From contig NZ_RHHO01000001.1 in the NCBI RefSeq assembly GCF_003710865.1, forward strand, positions 124,001 through 188,000: a DNA stretch of 64,000 nt, in the 5' to 3' direction. Below are positions 58,500-64,000 of this stretch, piece after piece. The notes below the pieces were generated by a model. The model did no database searches and had not been told where the DNA came from. It was given only the letters and a program-made list of their open reading frames with translations. Within the stretch, counting starts at the first letter, position 1, and each line of letters begins with the position of its first letter. The stretch is from Brevibacillus borstelensis. GTDB taxonomy: Bacteria; Bacillota; Bacilli; Brevibacillales; Brevibacillaceae. The position numbers were made by a program, and so were the translations under genes.

Positions 58500-59782
58500 C
58501 CACATTGGTAATCCTGCTGTTTCTGCTCTTTTTATTGATGGGCATCCCGATTTCCCTTGTCCTGGGCATGATCACGATCGTCTATTTCTTACTCATGGGG
58601 AACACAACACTGCTCACATCTACACCGATGCGGCTTTACTCCGGTCTGGAGAATTTCGGCTTGCTGGCGATCCCGCTGTTTATGCTTGCCGGGGAGCTGA
58701 TGAACGGAGGCGGCATCACGACCAGGCTGGTCCAGTTCGCGAAGGTGTTCGTGGGGCATGTTCGCGGCGGGCTGGCTTATGTGACGGTGGTGTCGAACAT
58801 GTTTCTGGCTTCGATTCTCGGATCGGCCAATGCGCAGGCTGCGATGATGAGCAAGGTGATGGTTCCGGAAATGGAAAAGGAGGGCTATGACCGGGAATTC
58901 TCCTCGGCCTTGACGCTGGCGTCGTCCATCGTCGCGCCGATTATCCCGCCGAGCATGATCTTTATTATTTACGGGACGCTGTCAGGGACCTCGATTGGCG
59001 GGCTGTTTATGGCGGGGATTGTTCCCGGCATTATTTACGGGATTGGCTTCACGGCTCTGATCGCTTATTTGGGGTATAAGAACAATTTTCCGAAGAGCAA
59101 ACGCGCCTCGGGAAAAGAGATGCTGAGAAGAACGGTTCAAGTTTTGCCAGCGCTGCTGGTGCCCTTTATCATCATTTTCGGGATTTTGAGCGGGGCGTTC
59201 ACGGCGACTGAATCGGCGGCGATTGCCTGTGTCGTCGCATTCCTTGTCGGCACGTTTTTGTACAAGGAGCTGCACGTAAAAAAGCTGCCGCAAATTTTGA
59301 TCAATACCGTCATCAGCACGGCTACGGTCACCTTTTTGATCGCGATGGCCAACATTTTTGGCTGGATGATCGCTTTTGAGCAAATCCCTCAATTGATCGC
59401 GGGTACGATGCTTTCCGTGTCCGACAGTCCGTTTGTGTTTCTGCTGCTGGTCAATCTGCTGCTGCTCTTGCTCGGGATGATCCTGGACGGCATTGCCGCG
59501 CTGATTATTTTGGTGCCGGTGCTGATGCCGCTCGTCACTGCATTTCAGATCGATCCGATCCATTTTGGCGTGATCATCTGCATCAACCTGACGATCGGTC
59601 TGTTGACACCGCCGGTGGGTACGGGACTCTTTATCGTCTCCTCCATTGCGGAGGTCAAATTTGAGCGGCTTGTAAAAGCGACAATGCCGTTTTTGGTGAT
59701 GGCGATTGCCATTTTGTTTGTGATCACCTATTGGGAAGATGCCGTCCTGTTCGTGCCGAAAATATTGGGCTTGTCCCAATAA
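58496..59782 (+). CDS. dctM: TRAP transporter large permease DctM
   Basis: About 428 residues, the normal length; TTG 58496 overlaps the dctQ stop and follows GAGGAGGAA. Twelve likely membrane segments with DctM text: 'GLENFGLLAIPLFMLAGELM', 'VSNMFLASILGSANAQAAMM', 'IIPPSMIFIIYG' and 'FGVIICINLTIGLLTPPVGT'. It forms the ion-coupled channel of the TRAP importer. From context the substrate is probably anthranilate or a related aromatic or amino-acid-derived carboxylate. Confidence 0.9.
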   Translation: MTTLVILLFLLFLLMGIPISLVLGMITIVYFLLMGNTTLLTSTPMRLYSGLENFGLLAIPLFMLAGELMNGGGITTRLVQFAKVFVGHVRGGLAYVTVVSNMFLASILGSANAQAAMMSKVMVPEMEKEGYDREFSSALTLASSIVAPIIPPSMIFIIYGTLSGTSIGGLFMAGIVPGIIYGIGFTALIAYLGYKNNFPKSKRASGKEMLRRTVQVLPALLVPFIIIFGILSGAFTATESAAIACVVAFLVGTFLYKELHVKKLPQILINTVISTATVTFLIAMANIFGWMIAFEQIPQLIAGTMLSVSDSPFVFLLLVNLLLLLLGMILDGIAALIILVPVLMPLVTAFQIDPIHFGVIICINLTIGLLTPPVGTGLFIVSSIAEVKFERLVKATMPFLVMAIAILFVITYWEDAVLFVPKILGLSQ

Positions 59783-59833
59783 CCCCCCCTTTGTCAGGCT
59801 GATGCCAAGATTTTCATCTGCCCGCCAAAAAAC

Positions 59834-59865
59834 GGTGAAAAACGTTAAATGCGCTACAATATTCG
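59834..59865 (+). promoter_or_regulatory. Shared promoter element, copy 2 (monooxygenase gene)
   Basis: ACGTTAA (59842-59848) followed nine bases... on the same register by TACAATA matches the copy at 56741 in 18 or so of 24 positions, with the same distance between blocks. It lies 88 bases before the monooxygenase ATG. An AATTCGATATTATAATCC stretch just after it may hold a further -10 box. Confidence 0.5.
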
Positions 59866-59929
59866 AAAAAATTCGATATTATAATCCGTTTCAAGGTGAA
59901 AAAACAACATTGCCAGGGGAGGATTGTTT

Positions 59930-61438
59930 ATGGGAATTCGTTCAGGTGCTGAATACATCAAAGGTTTGCAATCCCGGCAGCCGGAGATTTGGCTGCAGGG
60001 GCGCAGAGTGACAAGTGTGTACGATGAGGCGGTTTTCAAGCAGCCTATACTCGAAATCGCCAAGCTGTACGACATGCAGCATGACCCGGAGTATCAGGAC
60101 AAGATCACGCACATTTGCGAGGAAACCGGTGAGAGAGTAAACAACGCCTTCCTCCCGGTAAAAAGCGCGGAGGATCTGGAAGCAAGGAGAAATCTGTATG
60201 AGGCGTACGCCAAGGCAACGTTCGGCCTGATGGGGAGAACGCCGGATTTTCTCAATATCGTTCTGACTTCCTTGTACAGCAATGCTTCGTTTCTGGAAAA
60301 GTACAACCCACAATGGGCGGAAAATGTAAAGAGCTACTACCGGTACATTCGCGACAATGACCTGTTCCTTACACATGCGATCATCAACCCGCAAAATGAC
60401 CGGAGCAAGACCTCGCATGAACAGCAGGACATGTTTACGCATTTGGGTGCAGTCAGAGAGACACCGGAAGGGCTGATCGTCAGAGGGGCGAAAATGCTGG
60501 CCACGCTGGCGCCGATCACGGATGAAGTGATCATCTACTCGTTCCCCGGCTTCAAGCCTGGCGACGAGCGTTACGCGCTTGCGTTTGCCATCCCGATCGA
60601 TACGCCGGGACTGCGCATCCTGTGCCGCGAGCCGATGCAGGACGGAAAGCGCTCCGTCTACGATCATCCGCTGGCGTCGCGGTTCGAGGAAAGCGATGCG
60701 GTGCTCGTCTTCCACGATGTGCTGGTTCCATGGGATCGCGTCTTTTTGTACAACAACGTGGAAGCGGCGAACGGGCTCTATCCGAAAACGGGAATCGCCC
60801 AGCAGCCGGCGCACCAGACCGGAGTGAGAGGGCTGATCAAGCTGCAGTTTGCCACGGAGGTGGCGGTCCGCCTGGCTGACTCCATCGGGGTAGACGTGTA
60901 TCTGAACGTCCAAAATGACCTGGGAGAGCTGATTCAGTCCGTCGAGTGCATCCGGGCGCTGCTGCGGACAGCCGAGCGGGAGTGCGATGTGCTGCCTTCG
61001 GGTGAAATGATGCCAGGCTGGGTGCCGCTCGAGACGATTCGCGGACTGCTCCCGAAAATGTACCCGCGGGCGATCGAAGTGCTGCAAATCATCGGCGCAG
61101 GCGGATTGCTCATGTCTCCGACGGATGCCGATATGGTTCACCCGGAACTGGCCGAGGACATGGAGAAGTACTACGCCGGACGGGCGGGCATCTCCGGATC
61201 GGAGCGCGTCCGACTGTTCAAGCTGGCCTGGGATTTGTGCGGCGAAGCGTTCGGGCAGCGGCTGCTCCAGTACGAGCGCTATTACACGGGCGACCCGATC
61301 CGAAAAAGGGCGATTTTCTACAACAACTACAAACGCGAACGTTCTTTTTCCCTTGTGGATGACGCTCTCAGTGTGTTTGAGGGGAAAAAGACAGCGGAGT
61401 CGGTGCTTCCGGTCAAGCGGGCAAGCGGAGCTGACTAA
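59930..61438 (+). CDS. HpaB-family FADH2-dependent monooxygenase, probable anthranilate 3-monooxygenase
   Basis: 502 residues; ATG 59930 follows GGGGAGGA. It reads through as the 4-hydroxyphenylacetate 3-hydroxylase/PvcC family: '[20 protein letters not shown]', '[18 protein letters not shown]', '[20 protein letters not shown]', '[19 protein letters not shown]' and '[20 protein letters not shown]'. The enzyme uses reduced flavin from a separate reductase to hydroxylate an aromatic ring. Because 3-hydroxyanthranilate enzymes follow, the likely reaction is anthranilate to 3-hydroxyanthranilate, as described for an HpaB-type enzyme in Geobacillus. A phenol substrate is the alternative. Confidence 0.85.
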   Translation: MGIRSGAEYIKGLQSRQPEIWLQGRRVTSVYDEAVFKQPILEIAKLYDMQHDPEYQDKITHICEETGERVNNAFLPVKSAEDLEARRNLYEAYAKATFGLMGRTPDFLNIVLTSLYSNASFLEKYNPQWAENVKSYYRYIRDNDLFLTHAIINPQNDRSKTSHEQQDMFTHLGAVRETPEGLIVRGAKMLATLAPITDEVIIYSFPGFKPGDERYALAFAIPIDTPGLRILCREPMQDGKRSVYDHPLASRFEESDAVLVFHDVLVPWDRVFLYNNVEAANGLYPKTGIAQQPAHQTGVRGLIKLQFATEVAVRLADSIGVDVYLNVQNDLGELIQSVECIRALLRTAERECDVLPSGEMMPGWVPLETIRGLLPKMYPRAIEVLQIIGAGGLLMSPTDADMVHPELAEDMEKYYAGRAGISGSERVRLFKLAWDLCGEAFGQRLLQYERYYTGDPIRKRAIFYNNYKRERSFSLVDDALSVFEGKKTAESVLPVKRASGAD

Positions 61439-61440
61439 GC

Positions 61441-61527
61441 GGCGAAAGCGGTAAAAGCGGTAAAAGCGGCAAAAGCCGCAAAAGCCGCAAAAGCCGCAAA
61501 AGCCGCAAAAGCCGCAAAAGCCGCAAA
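61441..61527 (+). repeat. 9-bp tandem repeat between catabolic genes
   Basis: About nine and a half direct copies of a 9-mer: the first four GGYRAAAGC type, the later ones exactly CGCAAAAGC. Each junction can fold as GGC-AAAA-GCC or GCGGC/GCCGC mini-hairpins. It starts right after the monooxygenase stop and ends ~48 bases before the next gene. Confidence 0.9.
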
Positions 61528-61574
61528 CGTAGTGTAAGTCTACCGAAAGAATCTGCCTGAAGGGAGGGTTTCCG

Positions 61575-62135
61575 GTGAAAGTGCTGGGTATATCCGGAAC
61601 CATTATCGGAGCAAAGACGAGCATCCTCGTGCATAAAGTCTTGGAAGAAGTGAAAAAGGAAGCCCCTGAGCTTGAGACAGAGCTGCTGGACCTGAGGGAC
61701 TTCAAAATGTCGCTGTGTGATGGGCGAGATCCGTCCACCTATCCCGATGACACGAAAAAGGTAATTGATCTCGTAACGTCGGCTGATTGCTACATCATTG
61801 GAACGCCGATTTTCCAAGGGTCGCTGACCGGCGCCCTGAAAAACTTGTTTGACCACATTCCGCCGCAGGCGCTGCGCAACAAGGTGATGGGATTTGTCGC
61901 CAATGGCGGGACGTACCAGCATTACCTGGTGGTGGAGAACCAACTGAAGCCTATCGCAGGATATTTCCGGGCCTATGTGGCCCCGGGCTTCGTCTACGCC
62001 CACCCGGACCATTTCAATCAGCAAAACGAGATTGTGGACGAGGATGTTCTGAGCCGCATCAGCCATCTGGCAAAAGAAGTCGTACTGCTGCAAAAAGCGC
62101 TGAAGGGCGCGGCCGATCTGTCAGCGCAGCGGTAA
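61575..62135 (+). CDS. NAD(P)H-dependent FMN/FAD reductase (flavodoxin-fold)
   Basis: 186 residues; GTG 61575 follows GGGAGGG. The flavodoxin-like start is 'VKVLGISGTIIGAKTSILVH', then 'ADCYIIGTPIFQGSLTGALK' and 'NLFDHIPPQALRNKVMGFVA', typical of SsuE/ArsH-type NADPH-FMN reductases. It would hand reduced flavin to the monooxygenase encoded just upstream, forming the two-component hydroxylase. The gene order supports this pairing. Confidence 0.85.
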   Translation: MKVLGISGTIIGAKTSILVHKVLEEVKKEAPELETELLDLRDFKMSLCDGRDPSTYPDDTKKVIDLVTSADCYIIGTPIFQGSLTGALKNLFDHIPPQALRNKVMGFVANGGTYQHYLVVENQLKPIAGYFRAYVAPGFVYAHPDHFNQQNEIVDEDVLSRISHLAKEVVLLQKALKGAADLSAQR

Positions 62136-62178
62136 TCCGCTGAAAAGCAACCATCAAAAGCGAACGGGAGTGATTTGC

Positions 62179-62715
62179 ATGAGCATCCTGGCACCGATAA
62201 ATTTGGCGAAGTTCATTGAGGAGAACAAAGACCAGCTCAAGCCGCCGGTCAACAACAAGGTGATCTGGAAAGACGCCGAGCTGATGGTCATGCTGCTCGG
62301 CGGCCCCAACAAACGGCGCGACTTCCACGTGGACCCCTCGGAGGAGATTTTCTATCAGATCAAGGGCGACTGCTATGTGGAGATCATCAACTACGAGGGA
62401 AAACGCGAAGTAATTACGGTCAAGGAGGGAGAGATGTTCCTGCTTCCTCCCAACGTTCCGCATTCGCCGCACCGGGTAGCCGATACGATCGGGCTGGTCA
62501 TCGAGCGAAACCGGGCGGAAGGAGAGCTGGAGGACTTCGTCTGGTTCTGCGACGAGTGCGACAGCGAAATGCATCGCGCCACCGTGCAGCTGACCAATAT
62601 CGAGGTTCAGGTGAAAGAAGCGATTCACGGCTTCAACAGCAATCTGGAGCTGCGGACATGCAAAAATTGCGGGCACGTCATGCCTCCGGAAGCGAGTGAG
62701 TGGAAATGCGAGTAG
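62179..62715 (+). CDS. 3-hydroxyanthranilate 3,4-dioxygenase
   Basis: 178 residues from 'MSILAPINLAKFIEENKDQL', with CGGGAGTG upstream. Cupin with the family's active-site text 'GGPNKRRDFHVDPSEEIFYQ' (substrate Arg, iron His and Glu) and 'LLPPNVPHSPHR' (second iron His). The C-terminal 'WFCDECDSEM' and 'LRTCKNCGHVMPP' form the rubredoxin-like Cys4 metal site of bacterial enzymes. It opens the ring of 3-hydroxyanthranilate to 2-amino-3-carboxymuconate semialdehyde (NbaC/HAAO role). It overlaps the next gene by ten bases. Confidence 0.92.
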   Translation: MSILAPINLAKFIEENKDQLKPPVNNKVIWKDAELMVMLLGGPNKRRDFHVDPSEEIFYQIKGDCYVEIINYEGKREVITVKEGEMFLLPPNVPHSPHRVADTIGLVIERNRAEGELEDFVWFCDECDSEMHRATVQLTNIEVQVKEAIHGFNSNLELRTCKNCGHVMPPEASEWKCE

Positions 62716-63704
62716 ACTTCCACACGCACATCATTCCGGAAGACCTCCCCAATCTGGCTGAGAAATTTCAAGGCGAGCGCTGGCCCGTCCTGCAGCGGAC
62801 CTGCGCGTGCGGCGCCAACATCATGGTCGCGGGCAAAGTGTTCCGGGAAGTGACCGATCAGGTGTGGGACCCTGCCAAGCGGATTTCTGACATGGAGCGG
62901 GAAAAGGTCGACATGCAGGTCATCTCGCCGATTCCGGTCACGTTCTCCTACTGGGCCCCTGCTGAAGAAGCGGAGCTGATGGCCCGCATCCAAAACGATT
63001 TTATCGCGGACACGGTCAGGCAGCATCCCGAGCGCTTTCTCGGGCTTGGGACCGTGCCCCTGCAAAATGCGGAGGTTGCGATTCGTGAAATGGACCGCTG
63101 CATGCATGAGCTCGGCCTCAAGGGGATCGAGATCGGTACGAATGTGAATGGCAACAACCTGGACGATCCGTCTCTGATTCCCTTCTTTGAAATGTGCGAG
63201 AAGTGGGAGGTGCCGCTGTTTGTCCACCCGTGGGAGACACTCGGCCGAGAGCGGATGCCCCGGCACAACCTGATGTATACGGTGGGGATGCCGAGCGAGA
63301 CGGCCTTGGCTGCTGCCAGCCTGATTCTCGGCGGCGTGATGGAAAAATTCCCTCGGCTGAAGATTTGCTTTGCCCACGGCGGAGGGTCATTTCCTTACAT
63401 TCTTCCCCGCCTGGACCAGGGCTGGAAGGTATGGCCGCATCTGAGGCTGACCGAGCAGCCGCCAAGCCACTACGCCAAGAGCTTTTATTTCGATTCGCTG
63501 AACTACGATCCGCTGAACATTCAATACATGGTGGACCGCTTTGGCGCCGACCGCATTTTGATGGGGTCGGACTACCCGTTCTTGCTGCGGGAAATTCCTC
63601 CGGGCGAGGTCATAGACAATGCGCTTTCGCTCACCGAGGAGCAGAAGCGGGCGATGCTGGGCGAAAACGCGCTGCGCTTCCTGAATATGAGCGAGGGCAG
63701 GTGA
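62706..63704 (+). CDS. 2-Amino-3-carboxymuconate-6-semialdehyde decarboxylase (ACMSD)
   Basis: 332 residues of the amidohydrolase superfamily. Metal ligands: 'RVDFHTHIIPEDLPNLAEKF' (His-x-His), 'EVPLFVHPWETLGRERMPRH' (His), 'KICFAHGGGSFPYILPRLDQ' (His) and 'DRILMGSDYPFLLREIPPGE' (Asp). The 'WPVLQRTCACGANIMVAGK' insert near residues 27-46 matches the ACMSD type. It removes the carboxyl group of the dioxygenase product to give 2-aminomuconate semialdehyde (NbaD role). Start at ATG 62706 inside the end of the dioxygenase gene shows tight coupling. Confidence 0.9.
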   Translation: MRVDFHTHIIPEDLPNLAEKFQGERWPVLQRTCACGANIMVAGKVFREVTDQVWDPAKRISDMEREKVDMQVISPIPVTFSYWAPAEEAELMARIQNDFIADTVRQHPERFLGLGTVPLQNAEVAIREMDRCMHELGLKGIEIGTNVNGNNLDDPSLIPFFEMCEKWEVPLFVHPWETLGRERMPRHNLMYTVGMPSETALAAASLILGGVMEKFPRLKICFAHGGGSFPYILPRLDQGWKVWPHLRLTEQPPSHYAKSFYFDSLNYDPLNIQYMVDRFGADRILMGSDYPFLLREIPPGEVIDNALSLTEEQKRAMLGENALRFLNMSEGR

Positions 63705-63711
63705 GAGGGAG

Positions 63712-64000
63712 ATGACTACACATGCGGCTACACCGGAACAAAGATTGCAGGAATTGGGGCTATCGCTTCCGGCCCCACGGCAGGCAGCAGGAAACTACGT
63801 AGGCTGTGTCCGCGCAGGCAGCCTGTTGTTTACCGCCGGACAAGGGACAGATGAATACCGCGGCAAGCTCGGCGATGATGTGTCGGTGGAAACAGGCTAC
63901 ATGGCAGCCAGGCAATGCATGCTCAACCTGCTGGCTGTCGTCAAGGCGGAGATCGGCGAGCTGAGCCGCGTAAAGCGGGTGGTGAAAATCCTCGGGTTTG
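63712..64000 (+). CDS. RidA/YjgF-family protein, probable 2-aminomuconate deaminase (3' end outside window)
   Basis: ATG 63712, after GAGAGGGAG, opens a frame that runs off the window after ~96 codons: 'MTTHAATPEQRLQELGLSLP', 'GNYVGCVRAGSLLFTAGQGT', 'AARQCMLNLLAVVKAEIGEL' and 'SRVKRVVKILGF'. This is the RidA fold ('LLFTAGQ', 'NLLAVVKAEIG..V..V'). In this operon position the family member is usually the 2-aminomuconate deaminase (NbaF-like), which follows the semialdehyde dehydrogenase step. A general enamine/imine deaminase is the alternative. Confidence 0.85.
   Translation, partial: MTTHAATPEQRLQELGLSLPAPRQAAGNYVGCVRAGSLLFTAGQGTDEYRGKLGDDVSVETGYMAARQCMLNLLAVVKAEIGELSRVKRVVKILGF

Noticed and set aside
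61441-61527. Tandem repeat as a possible replication iteron set
   Set aside because: No DnaA boxes, Rep gene or AT-rich unwinding region nearby; it lies inside a catabolic operon.
59942-61738. A 598-codon open frame on the minus strand opposite the HpaB-type monooxygenase
   Set aside because: It is the antisense image of a well-conserved gene; its text is rich in Arg/His/Leu with no domain, and part of it is the translated 9-bp repeat.

Overview
The window looks like a chromosome segment of a Gram-positive Bacillales member, most likely Brevibacillus or a close Paenibacillaceae relative. This rests on strong AGGAGG-type ribosome sites with frequent TTG and GTG starts, an LPXTG surface protein with a sortase, a BceAB-type transporter, a tyrocidine/gramicidin-style NRPS with an Sfp-type transferase, an Erm methylase and a c-di-GMP-I riboswitch. 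The genus is inferred, not proven.

Layout. 0-8 kb is mixed accessory DNA: a partial VOC gene, a broken AlkC-like DNA alkylation repair gene, a TetR regulator, several GNAT acetyltransferases (one truncated), a secreted serine hydrolase with a 10-residue repeat tract, and a small membrane protein. 8.2-27.3 kb is a natural-product operon: a stand-alone ketosynthase and a four-module NRPS on two proteins (A-T-C-A-T-C-A-T and C-A-T-TE; first residue predicted serine). It is followed by an argininosuccinate-lyase-like enzyme, a GHMP kinase and a cysteine-synthase-like enzyme, which together fit a 2,3-diaminobutyrate route from threonine. An ATP-grasp ligase and a threonine-aldolase-like enzyme complete it. 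27.2-29.2 kb is a regulatory node: an XRE-TPR (RRNPP-like) regulator divergent from an unlisted 34-codon ORF and a LuxR-type regulator with a pseudo-receiver. 29.3-39.1 kb is a second biosynthetic block: GNAT, SDR, two acyltransferase-like proteins, an acyl-AMP ligase, an aldehyde-dehydrogenase-fold protein, a ThDP enzyme lacking the usual catalytic Glu, KASIII, ACP and a phosphopantetheinyl transferase. I do not recognise the product of these blocks. Their combination is the best candidate here for an undescribed pathway.

39.4-49.2 kb is a cell-surface region: an ECF sigma factor behind an ECF-type promoter, its membrane anti-sigma factor, an orphan response regulator with a SARP/BTAD output region, a class D-like sortase, a secreted transglutaminase-like protein under a c-di-GMP-I riboswitch, and a ~1590-residue LPKTG adhesin with SpaA-type domains. 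49.4-54.3 kb holds a DUF59/MIP18 gene, an erm gene behind a 10-codon leader peptide with an Arg-Thr-Arg end and an attenuator-like hairpin, and a BceAB-like transporter with an upstream inverted repeat.

54.3-64 kb is an aromatic-acid catabolic region: two CRP/FNR regulators, a soluble methyl-accepting sensor, a TRAP transporter whose dctP is frameshifted, an HpaB-type monooxygenase, a flavin reductase, 3-hydroxyanthranilate 3,4-dioxygenase, ACMS decarboxylase and a RidA-type 2-aminomuconate deaminase cut by the window edge. Together they fit anthranilate -> 3-hydroxyanthranilate -> 2-aminomuconate. The transporter and monooxygenase promoters share one sequence element. I saw no rRNA, tRNA, CRISPR array or insertion sequence.
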